Source: Linum tenue
Lineage: Eukaryota > Streptophyta > Magnoliopsida > Malpighiales > Linaceae
Assembly (NCBI GenBank): GCA_946122785.1
Contig: CAMGYJ010000011.1
Location: 15,934,001 to 15,998,000 of the forward strand
Reading direction: 5' to 3'
DNA: 64,000 nucleotides
Shown: one piece after another, positions 1-10,439 of the stretch
How the letters are laid out: each line of letters starts with the position of its first letter
Position numbering within the stretch: position 1 is the first letter of the stretch
Notes under the pieces: generated by a model
What the model saw: the letters and a program-made list of their open reading frames with translations, nothing else
Database searches by the model: none
What the model was told of the DNA's origin: nothing
Made by a program: the position numbers and the translations under genes

Positions 1-316
1 GGGATTATTAATTAATTAACTTAATTTATTAATTTAACGTCCCTGACGAATAATTAATTAACTAAATCCCATCGAAACAGCAGGAACTGAACTCTCTGGA
101 ACCATAACCAGTGTTTCAGATTCTGGTCGTGTCAGCTGAACATGGCGATTAACGGCGGCCATTTTGCATTCCACTCCGTTCGCATTAGCCGACATGCATG
201 GATATTGTCTCATATATATATATTACTGAAAATAATAATTAACATAGTCACTTAAGAGAGAAAAAAAAAAAAAGTGAAATGTGTAAAGTTACACGTTTTC
301 CAAGTTGGGAATGCTA
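1..316. other. AT-rich 3' flank of the OVATE gene
   Basis: No coding region is visible. The sequence is rich in TTAATTAA-type runs and a poly-A tract near 258-274. It lies immediately downstream of the minus-strand OVATE gene, so it probably holds that gene's 3' UTR and polyadenylation region, but I cannot place a cleavage site. Confidence 0.5.
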
Positions 317-967
317 CTACAGTGCTGCCGGCAGGGGGCGGGGACTGGTCTCGTGGTCGTGGAGTACTTGTGGCGGCGGTGACGTGGACAGCAAAGGGAC
401 GACAATGTCGGCGAAGGCGGCAATAATGTAACCGTGAGTGTTGTTGGGGTTCATGTCGAGGTAACAGGAGAGCAGCTGGTGCAAGTAATCCCAGTTCCCG
501 CGCGCGTCCTTGATCCGCCGCGACTCGATCATCTCCACCATCGACTTCTTGAAGTCCGAGTACGGATCCGGCGAGTACTTGTTCACCGCCACGCCACCCT
601 CCAGCGGAGGAGGGTTTGGTGCGGCGATCTTGTTGTCGTGTTTGGAGATAATGGAGCTGGAGAAGCCTGGGGAGGAGAAGAAGAAGCGATGGGAGGCGAA
701 GACGGTTGCGAAATCCGGGGGATGAGGCGAGTCGTCGGATTCGGAGGAGTCAGTGGATGCGGCGGTGGCGGAGGAGAGGAGCGAGGTGGAGGTGGAGGAG
801 GAGATGTCGAAGAGGGAGTTGTGGTTGGTGCTGAAGAGAATGGATGATGACGTGGCGGGCGGAGGCGGGTCGGGTCCGGGTTGTTCGGAGGGGAGCGGGT
901 CCGGAGCGGCGGTGGTGGTGGGGAGGCATTGCAGGAGGTTCCTCCAGAAGAAGGGTACTGTGGGCAT
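317..967 (-). CDS. OVATE family protein (transcriptional repressor)
   Basis: This is a 216-residue single-exon protein. The C-terminal part, residues about 126-194, reads as an OVATE domain: the block around DPYSDFKKSMVEMIESR is followed by a W-x-YLHQLLSCYLDMNP segment and a hydrophobic end (IIAAFADIVVPLLS). The N-terminal 120 residues are low-complexity, rich in Pro and Ser, as in many family members. From family knowledge, these proteins act in the nucleus as transcriptional repressors and partners of TALE homeodomain and TRM proteins, affecting organ shape and cell-wall genes. The ATG at 967 is the first in frame and gives a family-like length. The domain ends only about 20 residues from the C terminus, which is usual. 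Nothing looks broken. Which subgroup it belongs to is not clear. Confidence 0.9.
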   Translation of the reverse strand: MPTVPFFWRNLLQCLPTTTAAPDPLPSEQPGPDPPPPATSSSILFSTNHNSLFDISSSTSTSLLSSATAASTDSSESDDSPHPPDFATVFASHRFFFSSPGFSSSIISKHDNKIAAPNPPPLEGGVAVNKYSPDPYSDFKKSMVEMIESRRIKDARGNWDYLHQLLSCYLDMNPNNTHGYIIAAFADIVVPLLSTSPPPQVLHDHETSPRPLPAAL

Positions 968-2190
968 TTTGTTTATTTAATTTGGTTGGCCTAGCTACTT
1001 TTTCTGCAACGCTTGTATCGTATGTGGAAAAGATAGAGAGGGATTGAGAAGAGATGGGAGTGGAGATGTACGCTGAGCACTGCAGCAAGCTAAGCAAGAT
1101 TAATTGGGGGGAAGGCCGGGGCTTGGGGAGTATTTATTTACTAGAAAGGGAAAGGGTAAGTACGTGCTAAGCAATGGATTGAAAAGGTAGGCCACTTTAA
1201 TTAGCTTCACTGCGAGAAAGAAAAGAACAGCATGGTGGGAGCCTGGGATTTAAAATATTTAATAATCAAAAAACAAAAACAAAATGTAAATTTATATTAA
1301 ATATTATACTAACAGGTTAATCGCAAGTTTGGTCACTTGGTTTATTAATTTCTTTCACTTTTGTCACTTGAAATTTGTTTTCTTTCTTATTGGTCATTAA
1401 CTTCACCCTTTTGTTTCATTGTTGGCCGTTCACTGGTCTTCTATTTTTCGAAATTCCAAATTGGTCTTTGATCTGTTAGGTTTTAATCCTTGTTAATATA
1501 GGGAAGAGAAAGATGGGTGGTAACCGAATCAAAGAAACTTGCCAAGAAATCGACTGGGTTCTTCCATTAACTAATATCTAGTCGAAGAATTGCTTTTTCG
1601 GATTAACCCACCACCAAACCCAATTCGGAAAAAATGTCGACGAATAGTATATCAACATCGTACCAGAATCAATTTGGAATAAAAAAAACCTATCCAACTT
1701 ACACAATTCATTTAACAACAAAATAAAAGAAAGTTGACCCTTTACACTACCCGCCGTTGCGATTACCCACCCTGATTAATTTGGGTAAGTATATATAGAA
1801 AAAACAAAAAAAAAAAAAAATTAAAGTATCTTCCCCACCATCACCAAAGTGACACTTTTGAATTTGCTGATCTCACGGTTTGAAGCGTAGGGTCTCATTT
1901 TCAATTATTAGAGGTGGTGTGGTCGTGGAAATATTAGGGCAGACAATGACGCCAACGATCTGATTCGGATTAATAATCTTTGGACAGAAAATCTGATAAA
2001 AAATAAGTTTGATTTTGTTATTATTTATAGCATATGATATGAGCATATGATATGAAAAATAAAATAGAGCTAGTAACAAATTATTACGTTCACAAAGCTA
2101 CAAATTATGCTTCGTTCGTTCCAACTGCCAAGAGTAAGTCTGTCCATCGATCAACCCTTCCTTGTAACGTAACGTCACGACTCACGAGGT
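968..2190. other. Intergenic region between divergent OVATE and RING genes
   Basis: This must hold the OVATE promoter on the minus strand; a TATA-like AT run lies near 1128-1140, about 165 bp upstream of its ATG. From about 1315 the sequence GGTTAATCGCAAGTTTGGTC, followed by spaced GTCACT motifs, resembles the termini of the long-inverted-repeat element at 46514-47821, so a decayed Mutator-like end may lie here; I could not find its partner end. No convincing gene is seen. Confidence 0.4.
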
Positions 2191-2193
2191 TCC

Positions 2194-2426
2194 CATGCAT
2201 GCTTATGCTTACCCTTGTCCTTGTGGCAAGCAAATCCTAACTTCCCCGGAATCTTAAATGGGCTGGCGGCTGGCCTTTACGTGTTGGCAAGGCCCACTCG
2301 ACCGGAAGCTGCAATGGGCCAAAGGCGGTTGCAGGAGGGTGTTACAGATTTTACTCTAATTGCCATGCATGCAGATGCTTCAATTCCTTCACCGCTCTCC
2401 TTCCGTTCCTTCCGCCTGTATAAATA
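2194..2426 (+). promoter_or_regulatory. Promoter of the RING-H2 gene (RY, site II and TATA motifs)
   Basis: A TATA box TATAAATA lies at 2419-2426, about 104 bp before the ATG at 2530. Upstream are two exact RY elements CATGCATG (2194-2201, 2364-2371), which are bound by B3-domain factors of the ABI3/FUS3 type, and three TGGGCY/GGCCCA site II motifs (2259-2264, 2291-2296, 2315-2320), which are bound by TCP factors. The motifs are seen in the sequence; that they work here is inferred from their position. Confidence 0.6.
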
Positions 2427-2529
2427 AGATGGATGGATATATAGCTTTCTCCTGTTCCTCGCCCCCTTGTTCCATCTTCTCCCCCTTTGATATTTTCAGT
2501 ATCCATCGCATAACAGCCCGAAAAGATCG

Positions 2530-2931
2530 ATGCCGACCAAGGGCAAGAGCTATGCAGATTACGCGGGGCTGATCATCATGGGAGCAGTGGTCTGCCTGAT
2601 GGTGATCGCGGTTTTGGCTGTCGCTCTGTTCAGCTGGGGCTGGAGTTGGTTCGTGGGACGACCACGACCTCTGCCGCGCCACGTACGCCGCACCCTTCCC
2701 TTGCGCCAGTTTTCAGGGGAGGAGGAGCAGGCCACCTGCTCAATTTGTCTGGAGCATTACAGGGATGGAGACGTAGTGCGGCGGCTTCCAGACTGTGGGC
2801 AGGTCTTCCACCAGTCCTGTGTGGACCGGTGGTTTGACACCCACTCCACCTGCCCCATCTGTAGGGAGCGGGTGGTCCCCTACGTGCCCGGAGGGGAGGT
2901 TGAGATGGCGGCGATAGATAGGACTAGCTAG
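2530..2931 (+). CDS. Membrane-anchored RING-H2-like protein of ATL type, one zinc ligand replaced
   Basis: This is a 133-residue protein. One transmembrane helix spans residues about 13-36, then a basic Pro/Arg stretch (42-58), then a RING domain at residues 70-111. The ligand pattern is C70-x2-C73-x15-C89-x-Q91-x2-H94-x2-C97-x10-C108-x2-C111. Trp101, in the place used for E2 contact, is present. Family members are E3 ubiquitin ligases anchored in the plasma membrane or endomembranes. Two things are odd: the fourth zinc ligand, normally His in RING-H2, is Gln91 (codon CAG at 2800-2802), and no clear GLD motif lies between helix and RING. Single-exon structure and short length fit small ATL proteins. 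It may be a weakened or inactive ligase, or a regulator of others. The ATG at 2530 follows a good TATA box. Confidence 0.85.
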   Translation: MPTKGKSYADYAGLIIMGAVVCLMVIAVLAVALFSWGWSWFVGRPRPLPRHVRRTLPLRQFSGEEEQATCSICLEHYRDGDVVRRLPDCGQVFHQSCVDRWFDTHSTCPICRERVVPYVPGGEVEMAAIDRTS

Positions 2932-3000
2932 CTAGCTAGCTAGGTTTTTTTTTCTCTTCTTTTTTTTTTTTTTCTATATAATTATTGTTGTACAATAAAA
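2932..3000 (+). terminator. 3' UTR and polyadenylation signal of the RING gene
   Basis: After the stop codon come a CTAG-repeat run, a T-rich tract and an AATAAA signal at 2994-2999, about 63 nt past the stop. This fits a plant polyadenylation region. Confidence 0.5.
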
Positions 3001-3058
3001 TCTCCCATGTACGATATAAATTTAGTCCATAATCATATGAATAACATGTTTGAAATCA

Positions 3059-3060
<2 letters not shown>

Positions 3061-3096
<36 letters not shown>
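3061..3096. repeat. (TC)18 microsatellite
   Basis: An uninterrupted TC dinucleotide run of 36 bp. It lies about 130 bp downstream of the RING gene stop codon and should be polymorphic. Confidence 0.95.
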
Positions 3097-3100
<4 letters not shown>

Positions 3101-4164
3101 ACGTTTTATGGGTTCAACGCTGCTATTCATACGATCCTTAGCATTTTCACTTACTTTTATCGAACAAGATTCTAAATCGGAAAGCTTGGTTCTAGAACGG
3201 TAAAACTGAATTGGGCTTGCTCTCAGTAATATTAGTGCTTCGAGCGGGCCAAATTTGAATTGGGCTTCTGCTGACTAAAATTAGAAGAGGGAATTTGGGC
3301 CAATATATCTCGTGTTCCTTAACCCCAATTTAGCGCTTGGCCCCATAATTTTACACGATTTGAAGTGAGCCTTGACATTCATAAAGACCAGACCAAGCCC
3401 ATTGGTCCACCCATTTGTTTGAAGTGTATGGTTTTGTTTGGTTGCTCACACTCATTACTCATTACTCATTACTCATTAGATCATTGGCATATAGAGATTC
3501 GTTGTTCCTCACCCTGCTGCTGAATCCCTATGCAAAAATGAGTTGGGTGTTTTAGGAGGAAAGTTTTTATCGAACGTGCTTTACTCAATGACTCACTTAT
3601 CCCAATTGATCAATGTAGTTAGTACTAAGTATATACTTGATAGTTGATAAGCAATGTGATTATAATTTAAATTCACTGCATCTGTTATATGTATTATTAT
3701 GTAATTCGAAAAATAAATTATTCAAAAGAAATTTAGCCATCATTTCTTTGGAAAAAATGATGAAAGATGAATTATTCAGCAATCTCTTAAGAGATATCTC
3801 GATTCTTGCCCGAGAGGAAAATTGTCCCGTCTTTGGCATAAGCGACGGACATGGCCCCCCTGTTAGAATAAACCAATGTAGTTATAGTTAGTGAGTCAGT
3901 TGATATATTGATTGGGGTCGTTTGACGTTAAGAGCATGGGTTTGGGCCGTTTGTTAAGTAAGCTATATAGCTTAGTTGTTTAGTTAAGGTTGTTATAGGA
4001 TTTATTATTGGGCTTCCAGTTTTAAGGGTAATGGGCATGAGAGGAAATTGGGCTTAAGTAACACGAGAGTGGTAATTGGTGATATTTGTTATTGTGGAGA
4101 GTGAGCAAAACACGAGAGCTCATGAGAGGAAAGTCCAATTACATAAGCAAAATGATGGGAGAGA
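3097..4164. other. Intergenic, TGGGC-motif cluster and 8-bp minisatellite
   Basis: No gene is supported. Between about 3210 and 3410 the motif TGGGCY or its complement recurs at least five times, a promoter-like density with no gene after it. A tandem ACTCATT-type minisatellite lies at 3450-3479. From about 3840 the sequence leads into the copia remnant and may be its 5' untranslated leader. An 84-codon open frame at 3637-3891 looks random. Confidence 0.4.
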
Positions 4165-5045
4165 GCGATTTTGATGTGTGTTTCCAAATTTGATGGCGAC
4201 TATGATCATTGGAGTTTGTTAATAAAAAATCTACTCAGGTCGAAGGAGTTTTGGAACGTGGTGTGTGATGGTATCAAGGAAGTGGCTTCTGATGTTGAGC
4301 TCACAACAGTTGAGTTGAAGGCTCAAGATGATTTGAGATTGCAGGATTTGAAGGCAAAGAATAACTTATTCAGCAACATCGATAAGACTATCTCGAAAAC
4401 AATTATATGGAAAGCAACTGCTAAATTCGAACACGTGACCTTTTGGTTCGAGGCTCTGATACCATGTCAGGAACCAGTTGCTCCCAATATCTCGAGTTGT
4501 TGGGAGAGGGTTCTGCTGGATCTTATACCACACTCTAACAAAGAGTTGTGGAATTACATGAAAGTTAGATATAAAGGGAATGGGAGGGTGAAACGTGCTC
4601 CTCTGCAATCATTGAAAAGATATTTTGAGGTTCTTGAGAAAGAAATAGAGTCAGCCACACATTATTTTGGTAGAGTCATGATTGTGGCCATTGCCATGAG
4701 GAACTGTGGAGACAAGATGGATGATGTTAAGATAGTGGAAAAAATTATGCGTACCTAAAATGAGAAGTTTAACTGCATTGTGTGAGCAATTGAAGAGTCA
4801 AAGGATATTGCTCAACTTTGTGTGGATGCTCTTCAAAGTTTGTTATTGGTTTATGAACATAAGTTCAACAAAAGGGTCAGCGTTGACGATCGAGCGTTAA
4901 AGGCTACTTAGGACACATTTAAAGAAAAAGGGTATGGGGACTACCAACGCAGGGGTAGAGGTCATTGCAAATTCATGAACAAAGAGATGATTGAGTGTTA
5001 CAAATGTCACAAATTGGGGCACTACAGAAATAAATGCCCATAATT
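4165..5045 (+). pseudogene. Ty1/copia gag remnant (left part)
   Basis: The frame opens with a copia gag signature (KFDGDYDHWSLLIKNLLRSK) at about 4186-4245, runs through the UBN2-type gag core (ELWNYMKVRYKG, RVKRAPLQSL), and after two in-frame stops reaches a CCHC zinc knuckle CYKCHKLGHYRNKCP at about 4998-5042. About 45 residues in the middle (4400-4540) do not belong to gag and derive from another element. The remnant is cut at 5045 by LINE-1 and resumes at 10130, where the protease region follows. Gag normally packages element RNA in cytoplasmic particles. This copy is dead. Confidence 0.75.
4400..4545 (-). mobile_element. LTR-end plus primer-binding-site fragment inside copia gag
   Basis: Read on the minus strand, TGGTATCAGAGCC (4452-4464) matches the initiator-tRNA-Met primer-binding site of plant LTR elements. 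It is directly preceded by an LTR-like CTGACA end (4465-4470) and followed by a leader-like GGTCACGTGTTCGAAT stretch. This is the usual 5' LTR/PBS junction of a copia or TRIM element. It interrupts the gag coding sequence yet leaves the frame open. The exact ends are uncertain and no TSD was found. Confidence 0.5.
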
Positions 5046-5115
5046 CTTTTTTTTTTTTGCATTACGAGAGGCCAAAGCCAAGAAACAAGAAAGACAAGGA
5101 GGGAGGAGACAAAGG

Positions 5116-8100
5116 CTAAGAGGAGGATGGCGCCACAATTTGGCGGTCAAAAGACACCCCCATACTATCATCCTGTAAGATTCGCGCTAAGTCACTAGGC
5201 GGGTTAGTCAGCTCATGCATACCGTAGGGATAGACGAGACTGTGCTTCGAGAGCCAGTCCGCAGCTCTATTCCCCTCTCGGTATGTATGCACTATACTAA
5301 CCATCCAGTCCTGAGCTAGCTTCCTCCGAATAGACGCTAACAGAGCAGCATACGGGTGCACCGGATTGTGACGATTATTAATGAGAAGAACCACCAGCTG
5401 AGAATCCGTCTCAATCACAAGATTACCACAACCACACTTCCAGGCAAGAGAAAGCCCATGGTAGAAAGCCCATAGCTCGCCAGGGCCGTAGTAGCTTCCC
5501 CGATCTTTGCCACAAAGCCTGTTACCCACCGCCCCTGAGCATCACGAATCAGCCCACCTGCACCAGCAAGCCCCGGATTACCTGCCGAAGCGCCATCTAT
5601 GTTCAGCTTCACCCACCCCGGCTGAGGAGCATTCCATTGAATGCTAGCTGTCACTCGATTCCTCCTTGACCCCCGGCTACTAGGCCCCAAGATAGGAGAG
5701 CACCCCGCCTTGTACCACAGATCCGACTTCAGCTGGATAGAGTGCAAAAGCGAGGGGGCTGTCAGAGCCTTCTGCGCTCCTTGGAAAACCGTCGTGCACC
5801 TGTTTTTCCACAAAATCCATATGGTTATACTGAAGAAAGCACTCCACGGCATACCATTCGCCATCGCTCTATCATTGAGGAAGTTCCGGCGCAGCCAATC
5901 CTCCTGGGTGCTTGAGAAGAAACCAGGCTGCTCGGTGGGGGGAATGCACCTGTTCCAAATAAACATCGCCGGCGGGCAATCTCTCAGCAGGCGGAGCGTT
6001 GTTTCCGGGCAGCTACTACACCGGGAACACATCGTTGATTGGGCACACTTCCTGGAACAGAGAAGGCTCTTAGTTGCAATCCTGTTCAGGGCTACCAACC
6101 AGCTAAAGCACCTCACTCTCTCGGGCACCGGGTTACTCCAGATCTTCTTCCACATATTCTCGTCTTGATTCCCTTGCTGAGGCATGGCGATATGGAAGGC
6201 CGACTTAGCAGTAAAATGGCCATTCGGGGAAGGAGCAGAGAAGAGAGTATCTTGATCCATGGAGAAGCCATCCACCGCTACTGCCGTGATTTTCTGTTGA
6301 ACGTCAACGGACAGCCACTGCGAAAAGCGACTCACGTCCCAATCGCCATTGTCATCCAGATAGCTAGCGACAGTGTCCCTCAGTCTCTCTTCTGGAACGG
6401 GCTGAATGGCCGCATCCCTTAAAGGCACCTGCAAAACCCACACATCACACCAAAAATTAGTGCTTCTCCCATTCTGGATGTTCCACGCAGAACCTTTCTT
6501 GAGAAGGTGGGAAGCTTTGGTAAAGCTTTTCCAGGCAAAAGAACTTCCCTGAATGGGCTGGAACATGTCGAGGCCCTCTCTCTGCTTCCCATACTTAGCA
6601 CTAAAAATCTGAGTCCATAGGGAATCCTTTTCTTTCAGAATGCGCCACCCTCCTTAGCCAGCAAAGCGAGGTTCGCCTGCCTGAGGGGCCGAAGGCCACC
6701 ACCTCCCTGCACCCTAGGTTCTGTCATCTTCTCCCATGACACCAAATGCATCTTCACCTTGTCCTCCTCCTTCCCCCAGATAAAATCCCTGTTAATTTTA
6801 TCTATAGCATTGCAGACATTCTTAGGGATTAATTCAGATTGCATAGAGTAGGTGGGAATAGCAAGAGAGACAGAACGAGTGACCGTAATTCTCGCGGCGA
6901 GGGAAAGCCTCCTAGCTTTCCAAGGTGCCAGCTTCTTTTGAATCTTCAGAATCAAGGCTTGGTACCGGCTCTTGGTAACTCGCCCGTGGATAGCCTCAAT
7001 GCCCAGATACCGACCGAGGTTAGTAACCAACGGGATGGCTACCCTGTCACTTAGCCGACGAGCTCTGTCTTGTCTGATGTTCGGCGAAACATACAAAACC
7101 GACTTGGCATAGCTGATCCGTTGCCCTGAGCTGGCACAGAACTCATCCAAGCATTCCTTTATGACTCCTATCTGGTTGCCTTCCGTCTCTGCAAAGAGCA
7201 CCAGATCATCTGCAAAAAATAGATGAGATAAGGCAGGACCCCTCGGGGAAAGGCGGATGGACTTCCATTGCTTATCCCGGTCGGCCTGGTCAATTCTATG
7301 AGAAAGGCGTTCCATGCATAGGACAAAAAGATAAGGAGATAGAGGGTCTCCCTGGCGGACACCCCGAGTGGGAGTGATGACTGGTGTGAGCTCCCCATTC
7401 CACAAAATCCGCATCTTATTGTGCTCAACACAGTACATGATCCCCCGGACCCACGAACTCGGCAGCCCTACTTCAATCAACGCATCTCTCAAAAAATCCC
7501 AACGAAGCCTGTCATAAGCCTTCTCGAGATCCACCTTCAACGCCATGCCTCCCTTCTTTTTCCGCTTTTTCCTCAAAGAGTGCAGCACTTCCTAAACAAT
7601 GAGGATGTTGTCGGTCGTTTGACGTCTTGGGATGAAGCTGCTTTGTCTTGGAGAGACCAGTTTCCCCATAACCTCCTTTAATCGACAGGTCAGAGCCTTA
7701 GTGATTGCTTTGAGGCATACGTTGTTGAAAGAGATCGGGCGAAGCTGGGTAACCGACTCAGGTTTGTCCACTTTCGGTATGAGGACCATCGTGGAATCTG
7801 TGACCGCTTCAGGCAACGTTCCCTGTTCAAAAAAGAAAAGAGTCATGTCAGTGAGCGCTTTCCCCACCACCGCCCAAGCTTTTTGATAAAACAAAGCTTG
7901 GTAGCCATCCGGCCCCGGTGCTTGAAGAGGTTTCATCTCGAAGACCGCTTTGTGGATGTCGAGGATGGTGAAAGGTCGGAGGACATGGAGCCAGTCTTCT
8001 TGATTCAGCCTCGGGAAGTCTCCTTTGGGGAGGAGATCAACATAGGGAGAGTTATCCTGCAAATAGAGCTCAGAGAAAAAGTTATAAACAAGTTGCAATA

Positions 8101-9294
8101 ACTCATCCTTCTCGCTGACCCATTCTCCATTGGTATCCTTAAGACAGTCAATCCTATTCCTCCGACGTCTAATGTTGGCCAGCTGATGGAAATAAGCTGA
8201 GTTCCGTTCCCCGAATTTCACCCAATGCTCCCTAGCCCTCTGGAACCATATAAGCTCCTCCTGGTCCATCGTCTTATCCAGCTCCTTCTCCAGCTTAGTG
8301 TGCAGTTTGAGGAGGCTTGGGGAGAAAGAGCTCGCCAGTCGTGCTCAATCCCTTCGATCCTAGCAACCAGCCTCCTCTTCCTTTGGAACACATTTCCAAA
8401 GGTCGATGTATTCCAAAGCTGGAGCTTCTTGGAGAGGTCCTGCAAAGCCATAGGCAAAACATTTTGTGAGTTCCAAGAATCAGCAAGAAAGGGGAAAAAG
8501 CCCTCATGGGCCAACCACGCCGCTTCAAATTTGAAACGCCTCGTGGAAAGGTTAGAGCCTCCCTGATTAGACACCGTTGTGAGGACCGGATGGTGATCAG
8601 AGCTCAGACGAGCCAAGTGGGTCACTGACGTATTTGGGAAGCTCTCATTCCACTCCAGGTTGCAAATGCTTCTGTCGATTCTGCTTGCTTTATAAGTTGC
8701 GCTCTCCTTCCCCCTACACCAAGTAAAACGAGGGCCAGAAAAACCAAGGTCCACAAGCTCCGCTTCGTTCAGAAACTCCCCAAAACGTTTACATCTACGG
8801 AAAGTTGCTGGTGAAGGAGACCCCTTTTTCTCATCCGGATGCAGAATCGCGTTGAAATCACCGGTGAGAATCCAAGGGCAATCCACCCGCTTGCTTTGCT
8901 CGATGATAGCATTCCAGAGAAAACGTTGCAGATGATGCCGAGGAGACGCATACACAGCTGTGAGCATCCACAGATCCTTGTTGCCCACCGAAACTCTCAC
9001 AGAGAGGTGTTGAAGCCCTGCCGAGACAACCTGCACAGAAAAATTATGAGAATTCCAAAACAGCCAAATACCTCCATTCCGCCCCTGCGCTTCAATACGC
9101 AGGACATCAGGAAAACCCAGCTTCTCACAAACCACATTCGTCACCTCTTCGCTAATTTGAGGTTCTAAGAGAATGACAAAATCCGGCCTGTGCATCTGCA
9201 ACGCAAGTTTCAAGGATCGCGAGAAGGAAGTCCCTCCAGCGCCCCCGACGTTCCACGAAAATATTTTGAAATTATACCTATTAAACATAGACAT
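5116..9294 (-). pseudogene. LINE-1 ORF2 (endonuclease, reverse transcriptase, RNase H), disrupted
   Basis: The start is near the Met codon at 9294 or 9288, about 70 nt after the ORF1 stop. In order: APE-type endonuclease (SWNVGG, WILTGDFNAI, SDHHPVL at about 8583-8606), reverse transcriptase with palm motif FADD (7205-7216), a zinc-binding zf-RVT segment (about 5900-6200) and a C-terminal RNase H (5116-5640) with its Asp, Glu and Asp residues in NIDGA, GELWA and IETDSQ. Breaks: frameshifts near 8280, 6640 and 5540, and an in-frame TAG near 7592-7594 where LINE-2 has Gln. The intact protein would nick DNA and copy the element's RNA at the target site. This copy cannot make it. Confidence 0.88.
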
Positions 9295-9361
9295 TAAAAG
9301 GAAGTATAAAAGCATAAAGAAAAAGGAACGAAAAAGCCAAGGCAAACAGAGAGGAAAGGGA

Positions 9362-10129
9362 TCACCGAGCATCCTCAGTCGGCCGGTCCACAATATCAAT
9401 GTCCACCGCCGCCGATTCCGTCGCAACTCCTCCTGCCGCCGCATCCTTTTTCTTCCCTTCTTCAGACAGAGACTCGCTGGTCCACTCACTGATCTGCTGC
9501 AATGTTAAAGCCACCCGCCGCTCTTTGAATTTGTTCATTTTATCCTTGACCGGTGACCAGTACTGCAGCGTCTTCTTAGGATTGTGGCACAGAGGAGTCA
9601 CTCTCCCCTGACTTTTCTTCTTCTCTTTCTTCTGTTTAGTTCTCGACACCGCCGACGGCACCGATGGGTCGACCGATCGAGGTTGGGGCTGCTCGTAAGG
9701 TTTGACTTCCACAATGTGTATGTTGACTCCATTCCCTTTCTTGGCAATACTCGATTCGTTTCTCTGCTCTTTTTCGTTGGGTCGTTCACCATCAGCTGGA
9801 CTTGGGGCCTGTCTAGAGGAGGAAGCCTCGTTGCTGCCTTTGTTGCTAGTGGGCTTGGCCTGCCCCATCACAAGGGGCCTGGGTATAGGGCCCAGAAGCC
9901 CACTTCCAACCGAAGCCGCTGCTTCCTTCCCTTTTCGTTCCTTGCCAATGTTCCCCGCCTCTTTCTCTTTTGTCTTCCCTGATTTAGCGCTGCGAGAATT
10001 AGGGATTTTCCCCTGGTTCTTCCCATTAAGCTGAGACGCCGCTCCCAAAATTTCCCAGTTGGCAACAGCTTCTTCTTTCCCTGAAATCACCTTCTCATTC
10101 CCGTTATGACTTACCACGTTAACCTTCCA
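9362..10129 (-). pseudogene. LINE-1 ORF1 C-terminal fragment
   Basis: About 250 codons remain, open to the truncated 5' end with no true start codon. The sequence is lysine-rich and low in order (repeats of KGKE, SQGR), ending in a predicted helical segment near KMNKFKERRVALTLQQISEW. The N-terminal DUF4283/RRM-like domain and the zinc knuckle of plant L1 ORF1 are missing, removed by 5' truncation. ORF1 proteins bind element RNA. The stop precedes ORF2 by about 70 nt. Confidence 0.6.
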
Positions 10130-10430
10130 AAATGCCCATAATTGTATTAAAAAGCAAACTTCTCCAACAAAGTTGTTGATGTGAGAGAGAGATGCTTCTC
10201 ATGGATTACAGTAAACCAGATGAGGAGGTACAAACGATAATAGCTTGCTTGGAGTCTACTGAAACAGTAGGTGGTTTTTAGATTTTAATTGTGGCAACCC
10301 CATGTGTAGAGCCAAACACTGGTTTTCTGATATAGACAGTAGCTTCACTTGTATTGGGAAAAGGGACTATAACGATGAGGGATTTCCTACCATAACTTGA
10401 AGTAAGGTAACTTGAATTTTTTTACCTGTT
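10130..10430 (+). pseudogene. Ty1/copia remnant (right part, protease region)
   Basis: Directly after the second TSD copy the decayed copia frame continues. At about 10270-10355 the translation reads WFLDFNCGNPMCRAKHWFSD, which aligns with the copia aspartic protease region where WFLDSGCSNHM is usual. The catalytic DSG has become DFN, and several stops and shifts are present, so the protease is dead. Homology fades out near 10430. Confidence 0.6.
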
Positions 10431-10439
10431 ATAGCAGAT

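Larger units (their letters stand above)
5046..10129 (-). mobile_element. LINE-1: L1-like retrotransposon, 5'-truncated in ORF1
   Basis: The element is bounded by a perfect 14-bp target-site duplication AAATGCCCATAATT (5032-5045 and 10130-10143). Its 3' end is the left side: the T run at 5047-5058 is the poly-A tail on the plus strand. Its 5' end at 10129 lies inside ORF1, so it is 5'-truncated, which is normal for target-primed reverse transcription. It inserted in the copia remnant just after the gag zinc knuckle. It contains the C-terminal part of ORF1 and a full-length but broken ORF2 with endonuclease, reverse transcriptase and RNase H. It is of the same family as LINE-2 at 11431-15424. 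Confidence 0.92.

Noticed and set aside
434..1097. Several long open frames overlapping the OVATE gene on both strands
   Set aside because: They are shadows of a GC-rich gene; none shows a domain, and the OVATE frame explains the region.
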